A stretch of 64,000 bases of DNA from Bicyclus anynana (GCF_947172395.1 NC_069105.1:11057971-11121970); one strand, 5' to 3'. Positions 1-11,001 are shown, numbered from the stretch's first letter. Notes: generated by a model from the sequence alone, not told the origin. Made by a program: numbers and translations.

Positions 1-704
1 ATGTTGTCGCATAATAACGACAGAATAGAAAATACATTTTCATTGCAGTGGTATTAGACATTGTCGAGCAATAAGTTGGTTTTTTCTCTTAAATATTTTC
101 TCTTTAAGAGATAGTTCGTAGTGCACGGCGTAGGCCTACGGGTCAGTAACTTGTTCAGTGTAAGCAAGGCTTAAATGGAAAAGGCCATTGTCGCGCACGC
201 TAATTTCGTGTATAAATAACTGAGTAGCATTTATTAGAATTCCGAGAATGGTTTATTGTTACGAGGTACTTGCGCGTTAAGTTGGCTTTTATTCTCTAAT
301 GAAAACCGTTGAATATCGATGCGTCCGGTTAAATTTTATTAACACTATTTCTATTCCTCGGAATCACATTTATCTAGATACCCCGAGCATAACTGTGCCC
401 TCTGGTCACTTTTTTTATAATCGAAAATCAATACAATACAAATAAATTTCCGTAACTCCAACTACATTCGTCGCAGTTTGTAAAACAAACTGGTACATTG
501 TAATGTCGTTAACACTCGTAAAAATGTCCTCGCAATAAAACATCAGCTTATTGTTTGAATAAACAATAGTTGAGTGTCAAAAAAGTGTAGAATAGATCAC
601 ATAGTGACATAGCGACCGATGTGTGACGACATAGAACAAGAAATAAATACAGATGGTTTATGTACGTAAGGTTTATAAAGACACTATTGATGTTTAATAA
701 TTTA
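1..704. other. no recognisable feature
   Basis: AT-rich sequence with no long open frame, tRNA fold, terminal repeat or repeat that recurs elsewhere in the window. No exon signal stands out on either strand. Confidence 0.5.
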
Positions 705-760
705 GCATCCGGTGAGATTGTAGTCAAGGGCTAGCTTGTAAAGAATAAAAAAAAAAAAAA
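705..760 (+). mobile_element. SINE-A, 3' end only
   Basis: Matches the last 45 or so bases of the full SINE-A copies at 46 and 50 kb (GTGAGATTGTAGTCAAGGGC, then CTTGTAAAGAATAAAA) and ends in an A-run. The tRNA-like head and body are missing. Confidence 0.7.
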
Positions 761-1569
761 CTTTGCTTTGACCATAATGAGCCAGGGTCCAGCCTCTTTC
801 CTTACAGGAACTAAACTAACCACGGTACTTCTTCTTTCCTGGGCCTTTTCCGCACTTCGCCACTAGGGTTGCCCGTTGTACTTAGGTTAGGAGTGTTTGC
901 TGGGGATCCAATGTTTGCTGCGCGTTGTTCAGATACACCTCTGCATCTAAGCATAACATGCATACATACGAGGCATCAAAATTTATTAACAAAATAAACA
1001 AATGTCTTATTTTGATTGCTTTATTTTGATTTGTTTGAATTATGTCTTAATATTTTCTTAAGTGTCCGAATTTTCGAATTGTATATCTATTGATTTATTT
1101 ATTTTATTTCATCCATAATGTTGCCATAGTTTTAATAATAGTCCCATCCATAAAATTATCTTCGATTTAGATTAAGTTAATTTTTTATTTAAATTTTAAC
1201 AACAGAGTCTCGATCCTCCATTACAATAATTGGTAGATAAATCAAGTAATAATGTATTTTTGTTTAATTAACTTTTAACGAAAATATGGAGTATCAAGGC
1301 CTCAAAACGAATTGATTGTACAACCTTCTTCATTCCATATAGGTTAAACGATATAAAGGAACAATTAAGACGGAAGCTTTATCCAATGAAGAAACAATGC
1401 ATAGTATTTATTATCATTAATTTTTGTTGGAAATGAGACCGACCGGATTGTCTTTTTTTTTTGGTGATTTTTTTTGGTGTTTTTGGTGATTAACCATGTA
1501 CGCAGGAGATATTATAGTGCACAATGGTGTGCGCAAGCACAGGTGCACTCTCTATTCCCTCACTTTTAT
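761..1569. other. mostly unassigned; weak shared repeat at 828-895
   Basis: Around 828-895 the sequence (CTTCTTC, CTGGGCCTTT, GCCGTTGTA-like blocks) loosely resembles 35650-35740, suggesting an old unclassified repeat. The rest is AT-rich, with T-runs at about 1451-1485. No gene is seen. Confidence 0.35.
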
Positions 1570-1690
1570 AGACTGGTCCCGTGGTTTGCTGGTTCAGCTA
1601 CAGACAATGAGGTCCAGGGTTCAAATCCCGGATCAGGCCAAAAAACATTTTGGTATACTACAGTCATAAATGAAACAGTAGAACGATAAA
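1570..1690 (+). mobile_element. tRNA-headed SINE fragment (fifth family)
   Basis: Contains a B-box-like block GGTTCAAATCCCGG preceded by a degenerate A-box region, the usual pol III promoter spacing of a tRNA-derived SINE. It differs from SINE-A to SINE-D. The open frame across it is incidental. Confidence 0.5.
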
Positions 1691-1854
1691 ACGTCAGCAT
1701 AAACTGATGTTTAGACGCATATGACTAAAATAATATTCTTTGGCAAGCGGTCTCACAACGAAAATAGACGTTCGAAAATATTGAATACTGTTGAAAAATA
1801 CACGTCAAACATGTTTGAGTAACGTCGACAAACACTGTCGGGCCGAAGATGCTA

Positions 1855-1930
1855 CTTTTTAGGGTTCCGTATCCAAAAAAGCCGTACTTTGATGGCCAAA
1901 GTGTATTTCATAAAATGTTCAAAAATGTAG
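1855..1930 (+). repeat. fragment of the AGGGTTCCGT dispersed repeat
   Basis: TTTTTAGGGTTCCGTATCC resembles the block at 31985-32010 and 32472-32491 (AGGGTTCCGTGCCTCAAAA). This motif is common in lepidopteran genomes as part of a dispersed repeat; its class is not clear from the sequence. Confidence 0.45.
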
Positions 1931-1945
1931 GTACTGCCTAAAAAC

Positions 1946-2176
1946 TTTTTTTTTATTTTATTCTTTACAAGTTAGCCCTTGACTACAACCTCACCTGATG
2001 GTAAGTGATGATGCAATCTAAGATGGAAGCGAGCTAACTTGTTAGGAGGAGGATGAAAATCCACACCCATTTCGGTTTCTACACGACATCGTACCGGAAC
2101 GCTAAATCACTTGGCGGTACGTTTTTGTGGTCTCGGATAGTAACTAGCCACGGCCGAAGTCTGCCACCAGCCAGAC
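1946..2176 (-). mobile_element. SINE-A, 5'-truncated
   Basis: Reverse-complement copy of the SINE-A body and tail: T-run, TTCTTTACAAGTTAGCCCTT, ATGGTAAGTGATGATGCA, then the CCGGAACGCTAAATC and GGCCGAAGTCTGCCACCAGC blocks. The match to the full copies stops just before the tRNA-like head. A small internal change lies near 2119-2145. Confidence 0.85.
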
Positions 2177-3469
2177 CTCCATACTATAAAACTGTATTGG
2201 AGATGAAATTTTCCATTTTTTACAAATTGTACATATAGTGCATACTCTAGTTAAATACCTTGTATATGCCACTGCGGATAGTAATTGCAAAGTTTCTCAT
2301 GGCTAGTTCGAATTCGCTGGTTGAGAAGCAGTCATAATACCCACTAAACCACTTTTCTATATCCTAAACACACAAATTGACATTGTATAGACAATACTTA
2401 GGTATTATTTGTTTAAATGACTTTCGTTGTTTACAATACGACTAAATGAAATTAAGACAATTAGCCACTTTTATCCGCCTCAGCTTTGACGCGTTTGTGC
2501 CATATCTCTTGTAAAAAATATCGTTGTCTTATCGTAGCAAACGCTGACTACCGAACTTTATTTATTATTGATCTAACTTTTTTGATTTAGCAAAAGTTTC
2601 ATAGTACGGACGTATACGGAACCATCTGTGTGAGAATACGATACACTCTTACAAAAAGGCTGTTTTTTATTGTGTTGATTTTCGAAGAGCTTCGTCATTC
2701 TAATGACAATAGTGTAGGTACCGTGTTTTACTTTGTAAGTACAAAGTTACAATTGTATTCACTGTTTTTGCAATACGAACAAGTCTATGATTATTGATTA
2801 CCATAATTGTACCCGATTATCAATACGTGTGTGATTGATCGAAACAGACGCTACTTTGCTATTTGCTGTCTTGAGGAAACTACGCATACATTGTATTTGC
2901 AATGATAACTGCAGGATTGGTTAGTACTTAATTCTTGATTCCATAATGATGCATGATTAAGGCGGCCAACCGACCCGTATTCTGCGGGACGATTATAAGT
3001 AAAATAGTCCCGCAAAACGTTGGATACGTCCCGCATATCCCGCATTTTCTACCGCACGACACAAACACACACAACAACCACATGCGCGCATGAACAATAG
3101 CGCTGCATTTATATCTTCTCTCTTTCTCTCATGAGGCGTAAGAGCGGGAAAGGCGCGCGCGTCAGTGATTTAATCGTTTTGATTTTTAAAATTGGTAGGT
3201 AAGTATCTTAAGCCGACTAAACTCCCCCCCCCCCCCGCCATCTATCCACAAAAAGTCCCGCATTCAATTTTCAGAAATATAAGCATGATTGCTTATGGAA
3301 TAATTCATAACAAAAAAAAATCAATATATGATAATTATTAGTAATTGCGAAGTTGAGCTCTTCATGACTGACCTACTCCAGGGAAGCTCCCAAAAGTGTT
3401 GTTAAGGAGTGAGGGTATAGGGTGAGTTACCCCACACACCTTCCCCTAAAGATTAAAAAAAAATAGATG
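2177..3469. other. unassigned; poly-C tract at about 3223-3237
   Basis: No gene or full transposon recognised. A homopolymer C tract of about 14 sits at 3223-3237, and repeated GTCCCGC/TCCCGCAT words occur at 2985-3045 and 3254-3262. Some similarity to 49430-49460 (GTCCCGATT words) suggests an old repeat. Confidence 0.4.
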
Positions 3470-3545
3470 TCCACTAAAAACAGATTTTGTGGCAGGGCTG
3501 GATTAAGGAGATCTAAAAGAGGACGAAACCACGGGCGTTCGCTAG
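3470..3545 (+). mobile_element. Helitron-like 3' end fragment
   Basis: Ends in GGGCGTTCGCTAG followed by T. The preceding GATTAAGGAG and AGGACGAAACCACGGGCG blocks are repeated in the copy just downstream and in the minus copy at 42894. The CTAG terminus next to T and the GGACG/CGTTC hairpin fit Helitron 3' ends. The 5' part is absent. Confidence 0.65.
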
Positions 3546-3569
3546 TACGATCTAGTTAGTAGCAGTAGT

Positions 3570-3734
3570 CCTTTGCGAAAGATCATCACGAAATCTCAAA
3601 AACCGCTAGACTTACAAAGATGAAATTTGGCAGGGAGGTAGTTTATGGATAGTTGAAGTACACTAAGAACGGATTTTGCGTGAAAGTTGGATTAAGGAGG
3701 TCTAAGGGCGGACGAAATCGCGGGCGTCCGCTAG
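3570..3734 (+). mobile_element. Helitron-like 3' portion, second copy
   Basis: Same subfamily as the fragment immediately upstream (GATTAAGGAG, GGGCGGACGAAATCGCGGG). It ends in CTAG|T at 3731-3734 with a GGACG...CGTCC stem just before. Two copies end within 190 bp of each other in the same orientation. Confidence 0.65.
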
Positions 3735-3782
3735 TATCTTGTACGTCGATCACAGTAGGTAATTCGGTCAATAAAACATTAA

Positions 3783-3963
3783 GTACATACCAGCGGCGAA
3801 GAGTTCATACAAGCCGATTCCCGCCGGGTTACCTTTTAAATGCATATTCATTGTTGTACTGTGTTTAGATTATTTTAAAAACGCACGCAGTTATGTATGA
3901 ATTTCCTTTTCTTTAGGACGGCTTACCTTCAACTAAATTCGGTCCTTCGCCACTGGTACATAC
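3783..3963 (-). mobile_element. non-autonomous hAT-like MITE with 8-bp TSD
   Basis: The element spans 3791-3955 and begins CAGCGGCGAAGAG, ending CCTTCGCCACTG, an inverted terminal repeat of about 11 bp. It is flanked by perfect 8-bp duplications GTACATAC at 3783-3790 and 3956-3963. CAG/CTG ends with 8-bp TSDs are the hAT hallmark. A related copy lies in the opposite orientation at 54622-54795. No transposase is present. Confidence 0.9.
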
Positions 3964-4742
3964 CTACATTACAATACATTATAGTCTAGAACACTCGTTG
4001 TATTTGAATACAGTGTCCGAAAGTGGTACTAAATTATATCAAAGTGTATCCATTATATCGCACATGACCGTTCGAATTTATACATTCAGATCTTAACAAG
4101 CTTTTAGTATGCGCCAATTGTTGGCGATATTACCAGCGCTAGTATAAATAATACTGCAATTAGACCGCGTTACGACTGTATCACGGTGCAATTGTCGCGG
4201 TGCTAAAATAGCTGCGGAGTGGGCGACTGTCGCATTATGCGTAGGGTTGCCGCGACTGTACAAATTATTTTTAAAGTTACAATTTCAAAAAGTAAAAAAA
4301 TGTGGTAGGTAAACAGGCTGTTCGAAACAAATACCTAATTATTCAATTTGAAGTATTATATCAATATACCAAACAAACAAACACAAAAGAATACAAATTG
4401 CTGTTGAGAAACTAATTTTCAGAATTTATGGAACCCGCATTAATTAGATATATTTTTTTGTTACACTCTCTTGTCTACAAATTAAACATAGATAATACAG
4501 TAAAAGTGTTCAAAACACCCAATGAAACACCTGGAATTGAATTAATATCCGGTGTAAGCTGTCAATGTTATGTAATAATGTCAAATTTCAATAAGACACA
4601 AGTTAAAAAGAAACATTAAATCTTAGACAGAGAAGAATTAAACAAAAAATTCTTTAAATTGCTTTAATAACGCCATAAACGAACGCTACTACGCGAAGAT
4701 CACTGACTATCTTTTAGGGTGTGAGTTACAAGTATGTAGCCA
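3964..4742. other. no recognisable feature
   Basis: AT-rich, with a moderately GC-rich patch at 4165-4255 containing repeated GCGACTGT words. No gene, tRNA or transposon boundary seen. Confidence 0.45.
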
Positions 4743-5071
4743 TAATAAGTTAGTCGTCGTTATCAACCCATATTCGGCTCACTGCTGAGCTCGAGTCTCC
4801 TCTCAGAATGAGAGGGGTAAGTCCACCACGCTGGCCCAATGCGGATTGGCAGACTTCACACACGCAGAGAATTAAGAAAATTCTCTGGTATGCAGGTTTC
4901 CTCACGATGTTTTCCTTCACCGTTTAAGACACGTGATATTTAATTTCTTAAAATGCATACAACTGAAAAGTTGGAGGTGCATGCCCCGGGCCGAATTCGA
5001 ACCCACACCCTCCGGAATCGGAGGCAGAAGTCATATCCACTGGGCTATCACGGCTCTCCTAATAAGTTAGT
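4743..5071 (-). mobile_element. SINE-B, full length with 12-bp TSD
   Basis: The minus-strand copy runs 4755-5059. Read on the minus strand it starts with a tRNA-like head (AGCCGTGATAGCCCAGTGG, then a GGTTCGAATTCGG B-box), continues through AATTAAATATCACGTG, and ends CTCAGCAGTGAGCCGAATAT plus a (GAC)n-type tail. TAATAAGTTAGT is duplicated at 4743-4754 and 5060-5071, proving insertion as a unit. Confidence 0.92.
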
Positions 5072-5807
5072 AGATTTGATTTATTCTAATATTAAACTAC
5101 ACTACTAATTATATAAGTAGTATTTCTAAGTTTTTGGCAGCCCTGATCCTAGCAGAGTGATGGGATTAAATAATATAGTTAATTTATTAGATGTACTCCG
5201 CCTTACTCGCTAGATTTATTGTTGTGGGTTCTGCATTCAGGCGTCTGTTGTTGTCAACTGGTAGGCGCTTCTTCCTTCCTCTGTTATTATTTAGAAAGTC
5301 AGAATGGCATATTTGAAATGGTTTTCTATAGTAATTTACTCCCTACTCGATAAACTATTCCTTGTTATTCGAGAACAGGAAAAGATTTTTTTCCTTTACA
5401 TAATTTCGGCATTTTCTTCCATAAAAATCTCTATTAACTTCATATAATACCTATTATATATGCGAAACTTTATGTTTTTGGATGTATTGTTGATTCACGC
5501 AAAAACTACTGAGCTTATGAAATAATCTATGTCATCAAAAGACTGGTTTCATCTGAATGTGCTCAGAACCAATACGGTGTTGTTAATCTTTACGTTATGT
5601 TAATCTAAGTTTGAAAGGGACAATATAAAAAAGTGACTTCAGTTAAAACAGTCTAGTTACATTACAATTAGTTTTTCACCCAAAGCATTTTTTATTTTTT
5701 ATTAAAAATTCTGTAATATCTAAAAATATATACATAATTTAATACAAACAATTTAAAAATGTAGGTTTATTTTAATTATATTAAGACAATTAAGACAAGA
5801 CAGTTAA
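5072..5807. other. no recognisable feature
   Basis: AT-rich unique-looking sequence without coding potential or repeat boundaries that could be identified. Confidence 0.45.
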
Positions 5808-5972
5808 AGCCGATGAACGTTGGGGTCCCAAAGCGCTGGAATGGTGACCCCGCACTAGTAAGCGCAGTGTTGGTCGACCCCCCACCAGGTGGACTGATGA
5901 CATCAAGCGAGTCGCAGGGATTCGCTGGATGCAGGTGGCTCAGTATCGTGATGTTTGGAAGGCAAATGCGTG
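5808..5972 (+). mobile_element. RTE-clade LINE 3' fragment
   Basis: Carries GATGAACGTTGGGGTCCC, the block for the conserved VGRPPTRW peptide (GTTGGTCGACCCCCCACC) and TGGATGCAGGTGGCTCAG. This is the C-terminal region of an RTE-type reverse transcriptase seen in 14 fragments across the window. It is cut before the usual (GAT)n tail. Confidence 0.8.
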
Positions 5973-6005
5973 TTTAAGATTTTTTTCTATTAACTTCCTA
6001 ACCAT

Positions 6006-6070
6006 GATGGTCGCATATTCACTTTGTCCATATGGACGATCCATATGGACAAACTGAATATGCGACCATC
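6006..6070. repeat. 31-bp foldback
   Basis: Arms 6006-6036 and 6040-6070 are reverse complements with one mismatch and a 3-base spacer. Such a short-loop inverted repeat could extrude as a cruciform. No TSD was recognised. Confidence 0.9.
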
Positions 6071-6286
6071 TTTACACGTCTATGAGGCACACACTGCGCC
6101 CAAAAAAGTGGCAGTTATAAATATACAGTATGATCCGTTTTTTCCCATAAAGCGTCACTAATAGCGCCGCCGCACGCATCACCATCAATCAGGAGCGCGC
6201 GAGCCGCAACAATCTTGTTTATAGGAATGTTAACCGTGTTTATTTCTTGGGCTACCGTAATCGATACAGGGTGCTCTGATTTAAAT

Positions 6287-6310
6287 GTATGTATGTATGT
6301 TTGTATGTGT
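6287..6310 (+). repeat. (GTAT)n microsatellite
   Basis: Short imperfect run of ATGT/GTAT units. Confidence 0.7.
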
Positions 6311-6343
6311 ATTAGAAAACATTTTAAGCTGCTTTAGTACCTC

Positions 6344-6612
6344 ACTCATCATCATCATCATGTCAGCCGATGGACGTCCACTGCAGGACATATGCCTTTT
6401 GTAGGGACTTCCAAAAATCACGATACTGAGCCATTTGCATCCAGCGAATACCTGCGACTCACTTGATGTCGTCAGTCTACCTGGTATGGGGTCGACCAAC
6501 ACTGCGCTTTCTAGTGTGGGTTATTCCAGCAACTTGGGACCCCAACGGCCATCGGCTCTTCGAACTAAGTGCCCCGCCTATTGCCATTTCAACTTCGCGA
6601 CCAGTTGAGCTA
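6344..6612 (-). mobile_element. RTE-clade LINE 3' end with (TCA)n tail
   Basis: Minus-strand copy of the RTE reverse-transcriptase C-terminus. It starts at the (TCA)n tail (GAT on the minus strand), then CAGCCGATGGACGTCCACTG, through the GGGGTCGACCAACACTGCGC block. Substitutions are frequent, so it is a dead 5'-truncated copy. Confidence 0.85.
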
Positions 6613-7166
6613 TGTTGGTATGGTTGGTTGGTGTACTTTACTCGGTTAGTAAAAATCGAGTCTTGTGTCAGGCTATCAAATCACTTTTAATCTTCATTTG
6701 GGTTGTAACGTTGTACTCGTTGACCCAGCGGATAGCATCTGTAGGTATAGATTATGTGGTACTAGATTTGTCGTAGAGTCCTGGGTCATGTTGTGAAATA
6801 TTGGGAGAGGCATGGAGGCGTAGCAGAGAAAAAACGACTGCGTCGCTTACTAATAATGATCGTTATAAAATCAAACATTACTACTCTATACTACTCTATG
6901 CTTGCCGACCCACGCCAGATTAGCATGGTGTCTCTAAGCTCTAAATAGCTTCTGATATATTAATAAAAAACCTTGCCCCGCAAAAGATATTGATTTTTTT
7001 AAATTTTAAATGTCAACACCCTGTATCAATAGATGCGGAACGGTATCATGATAAACACGGGGTGTGCCGTGACAAATGGTAACAGAGTGTTTTCATATAT
7101 TTTTGGAACATCGCCGCAGCGTGGCCTCGGAGTACTAATTGGACACACAATACGTCTTCGCCCAAC
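6613..7166. other. no recognisable feature
   Basis: No gene, RNA or repeat boundary identified. Confidence 0.4.
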
Positions 7167-7415
7167 TTTTTGGGCATTATGTATATTTCTGATATTGTTG
7201 TCCTCAACGACTGTTATAGTGACAGTTGTTGTGTTTATAACCATCAACTTGCCCAAAATGTTATGCTTAAATTCTTCTACGCATAACATTTTGGGCAACT
7301 TGATTTTGGGCATAATGTATAAATATTGTTGTCTTCAGCGACTATTATAGTGACAGTTGTAGTTTTTATAACCATTAACTCGAGTTTCTAAGCTCAACAT
7401 TTTGGGCATTTTAAT
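7167..7415 (+). repeat. tandem duplication (about 137 bp) with inverted TTTTGGGC ends
   Basis: Two units share TTTTGGGCAT at the start, GTGACAGTTGT and TTTATAACCAT, beginning at 7167 and 7304. The junction contains an 18-bp perfect inverted repeat (7249-7266 with 7281-7298). The last motif, ACATTTTGGGCA near 7400, is inverted relative to the first. The two overlapping open frames (7026-7313 minus, 7033-7350 plus) follow from the repeat and are not supported as genes. Confidence 0.75.
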
Positions 7416-7639
7416 CTGATCTGATGGAGATGGAACTCAGACTAATTATTGTATGGTCTGAGAGATGGAAGTTGGCCACAGGAACTCCTAAGTTAAATAA
7501 GATAACCCTATCGAGTTTAGGGTTGTTTGACTCGATGAGTCGCAAAGCTTAGGTGACAATAGCGAATACCTTACAGAAGCTATGTGCCCAGTAGTAGACT
7601 CCGTCGGCTAATAATAATGATGATGCAGATGATTGGCAA

Positions 7640-8017
7640 TCCTACTAATATTATAAAAGTTTGTATTGATGTATGTTTGGATGTTTGTTACTCTTTAACG
7701 CCGCTAGTACTAAAGCGATTTGGCTGAAATTTGGAATGGAAATAGATTTTACTCTAGATTAACACATATGCTACTTTTTATCCCAAAAAAACCATGGTTT
7801 CCCGAGATTTGCGAAAACTGATGATTTTCATGATATGAATGTTTGTTATTCTTTCACGCCTCGACTACTGAATCGAATTAGCTGAAATTTTTGTATTAAG
7901 ATATATAATAGCCTGGATTAACACATGGGCTACTTTTTATCCCGGAAAAATCAATGGTTCCTGAGGGATTTGTGAAAAACTAAATTCCACGGGGACGAAG
8001 TCTTGGGCGTCCGCTAG
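7640..8017 (+). mobile_element. Helitron-like element, complete
   Basis: Begins TCCTACTAATATTATAAA preceded by A and ends CGTCCGCTAG followed by T. An A|TC...CTAG|T arrangement is the Helitron insertion signature. A hairpin stem GGACG/CGTCC lies just before the CTAG. It is 378 bp with no coding capacity, so non-autonomous. An internal repeat of the segment starting ATGTTTGTTA occurs twice. Confidence 0.85.
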
Positions 8018-8453
8018 TATATATAGTATTTATGTGAAATAATTGTTTTTTCTTACAATACGACATGTTAAATTCGGTAGTTTAGTTTTGATCTTGCTGT
8101 ACTCGGCGAAAGTTATTTTAACATTTACCTATATTATCCAGTAGGTATTTGAGCTAACGCAAAATACATACGCTAGTTATATATTTCAAGCACATAATAA
8201 TAATTTAAACAGATATATTTCAGACACAAGTTCACTTAAATACTTTATCAACGTAAATACCGTACAAACTATGTATGTTTAATAGTTTATTTGTTTTGCA
8301 ATATAGCATTAAGATCACAGGTCGAACCACTAAGGCACTTCGCACACTAAAATTGCTGCGACTACGATTAGTCCTTCGCCGTGGTGGCATAAAGCTTAAC
8401 TCACATGTGTATAAAATACTACCAATGTTTTTCTACTGCCTTTATTAAATATT
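8018..8453. other. no recognisable feature
   Basis: AT-rich, no supported gene or repeat. Confidence 0.4.
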
Positions 8454-8616
8454 AGCCGACACCAAGCGGTTTCACTCACATAGTCCTCGTTCGCGTAAGA
8501 ATACGATAAATGATACTTACAAATAACGTAGTTTCTTGTGGGAAAAGAATTTTCAAAATCAGTTCAGTAGATCCTAAGATTATCCCCAACTTTACCTCTT
8601 TATAATTTTAGTAGTA
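8454..8616 (-). mobile_element. Helitron-like element, diverged
   Basis: Resembles the copy at 11002-11191: AGCCGACACCAAGCGGTTTC near the 3' end and TTTATAATTTTAGTAGT at the 5' end on the minus strand. The terminal CTAG has decayed to CTAA. Confidence 0.65.
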
Positions 8617-8894
8617 GATAAAGTAATATTACAGCGCCAAAATAATTTAACCATTACCTCTCAGCAACTTTGTCTTATCGACTTTGTGTTCTTCACCCGG
8701 TGAATTCTATACCTAATAATGGTAGTATTTTTTTTATTTCGATAATAGATAACTCTGTATAGAAACTTATTACATATGAGTCTCTGTATGGATACGAACT
8801 GCCCGCCCATCATTATCTGGCTGGCTGCATTCGCCGTCACAGTAATTGTGTGGGAGTGCTCACAATAAACCATACTTAGTATGGTCGAAATGAT

Positions 8895-9241
8895 CAGTCA
8901 AGCCGGCTTGGTTTGCGGTCAGTTGGCCAGAACGCGTCAATCAGAAGCATGAACTTTTGCAGACCTTCAAGACGGGAAAGTAGCGTATCTAGGGCACGTG
9001 CTACGACACGAGAGATAGCTTCTATAGCTTCTATAGCTCATCTTAATGAGAAAGGTTGCTGGTAGTAGAGGCGTTGTTCGCAGGAAGAAGTCTTAGCTGA
9101 GAAACAGAGAGTGGACCGGGATCGCGAGCGCCGCACAATTATTTCGCCTCGCGAAGTTTAGGGACGAGTTCGAGAAACTGATGCCAACCTTCGCTAGTCG
9201 GAGAGGCACCCTAAGAAAAAGAAAGAAAGAAAGAAAGAAAA
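8895..9241 (+). mobile_element. LINE 3' fragment with (GAAA)n tail
   Basis: A broken reading frame encodes pieces such as KVAYLGHVLRHER, RRKKS and REWTGIASAAQLFRLAK, typical of the C-terminal region of insect non-LTR reverse transcriptases of the endonuclease-RT type. In-frame stops and a duplicated AGCTTCTAT block show decay. It ends in an (AAAG)n run at about 9216-9241. Confidence 0.75.
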
Positions 9242-9317
9242 ACATTTCAAAAATTGTGCCACACTTAACCACTTAATACAATAATTGTAGTGCCTAATAC
9301 TCAAACCGCTTAGTCTA

Positions 9318-9432
9318 AGCATCAGAACACCACTATGTCATTTGGCACAACCTTGAAAAAGGTTCCAGCTCAGTATTGTGCTGCATGTACCAAGGAAATA
9401 TTGGACATACAGCGCTGATTTTCAGCTGACAT
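9318..9432 (+). repeat. unclassified dispersed repeat, copy 1
   Basis: Shares ordered blocks (ACACCACT.TGTCAT, AGCACAACCTTGAA-like, GCGCTGATTTT.AGC) with 24207-24315. Both copies are diverged; the family is not recognised. Confidence 0.6.
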
Positions 9433-10069
9433 CCTTGAACCAAAAAGAAGAAAGCCATAACGGGCAATGGCATGATATTCACATGGTTGGTTCATATTAC
9501 CTCGGTTAATCTGCCCGATGCGACCAATGATCGCGGTCATGGTTGCCTAGTGTGTAAGCTGCCTAACGGGGAGCTGTCATATATCCACTGTATGTCTTAC
9601 AAATTGGTTGAACAAGAGCACAAACCACGGTTCCATTAACTGTGAAACTGTTACATTCACTGCTGTAACACTTATGTTGACATTTGTAGAGTTATTTAAT
9701 GTACATTCGGACACTCCATTTGAATTAAATATAGCATCGCATTATTTACGACCGCCCGTAGCCCGAGACTTCGTAAGTTAGACAATATTACTACGGATCA
9801 AATCACCTGGAAAATTATGAAAATTTTGATATTAAAAATAAATTAAAAAAATTGATCATTTTAGTAATATCAATCGATAAGAATTATTATTAAAGACTGG
9901 AATGCCTTAAATATAAACAGAATATATTTTAATGTGATCTTTTTTTAAATTAGCTAAGAACTTATTGTTTTATGCACATGACTATTTCTCAGAATGTTAT
10001 TAAATAGGTAATTGTTTGTAAAAAACATATCTTAATATATTTATTATATAAGTAAATTTTTATCAATAA
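9433..10069. other. no recognisable feature
   Basis: No coding region, RNA or repeat boundary seen. AT-rich after about 9800. Confidence 0.4.
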
Positions 10070-10246
10070 CTAGCTGACGCTGCGTGGTTCCCGTTCCCTT
10101 AAGAATATGTTGATAATATATAGCTTATAGCCTTCCTCGATAAATGGGCTATCTAACACTGAAAGAATTTTTCAAATCGGACCAGTAATTCCTGAGATTA
10201 GCGTGTTCAATCAAACAAACTCTTCAGCTTAATAATATTAGTATAT
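10070..10246 (-). mobile_element. Helitron-like element
   Basis: Minus-strand copy of the most abundant subfamily in the window. It ends CGTCAGCTAG (plus 10070-10073) next to T and opens near TATACTAATATTA. Internal blocks (CTATAGCCTTCCTCGATAAA type, TTCAAATCGGACCAG) match copies at 11937, 22623, 24990, 34121 and 47150. Confidence 0.8.
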
Positions 10247-10699
10247 AAAAAGAAATTTCGATTTATACAATACGTTAATTTCTCTACATTTAAATATGTA
10301 TTATTTTCCAAAACATAGCATAGTTCTAAAAACTCTTTTAAAGAATAGAACAATAAATCATACTGTACAATAAGTTCATTAATATTATGACCACAGTATA
10401 AAAATGTTTATACAGCATATCAAATCGATTGCCGATCATTTTTGTGTGCTAGAAAAATATGAAAAATCATATCCGATGACAAGTGAGCCAAAAATAATGC
10501 TCTGACAGCGTATACCGAGAGATCATTTTTCATCTCGCCACAGCTTTCGTAGAGCAATTTTAACAACACGACTACGACACGACATCGGTACAATAACATC
10601 AAATCAAAATAATGAAACGTCGATTTATGTTAGGTAAGAAATAAAATTATATGAAACCCTCAAATAAGCATATCTTTGTAGCACAAATTAGCATTTGCT

Positions 10700-10868
10700 T
10701 ATGGTAAACATATTTTTCCTGTATGAAAAGTAGTTTGTATGTTAATCCGGAGTAAAATCTATTTTCATTCCAAATTTCAGCCATATCACTTCAGTAGCGT
10801 TAAAAAATAACAAACATCCAAATAAACATACATCCATACAAACTTTCGCGTTTATAATATTAGTAGGA
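10700..10868 (-). mobile_element. Helitron-like element, 3'-truncated
   Basis: On the minus strand it starts TCCTACTAATATTATAAA, as in the 7640 copy, followed by GGATGTTTGTTATT and CTGAAATTTGGAATG. The match is lost near 10700, before a CTAG end. Confidence 0.7.
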
Positions 10869-11001
10869 TTGTGGAACATACTAAATTAAAGCACAAGCAT
10901 TATATTCGAGAAAACACTCGCCTGGTCATGGATAGGAATGATAAAACTATTGAGGTGTAAGTTTGCTTCTATTTCGGCTGTAACAATAATTATATCTCAT
11001 A

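Noticed and set aside
1570..1650. tRNA gene
   Set aside because: B box present but no cloverleaf; SINE head.
7026..7350. Overlapping open frames of 95 and 105 codons on opposite strands
   Set aside because: They lie in a tandem duplication with inverted ends, have no domain, and mirror each other; explained by the repeat.
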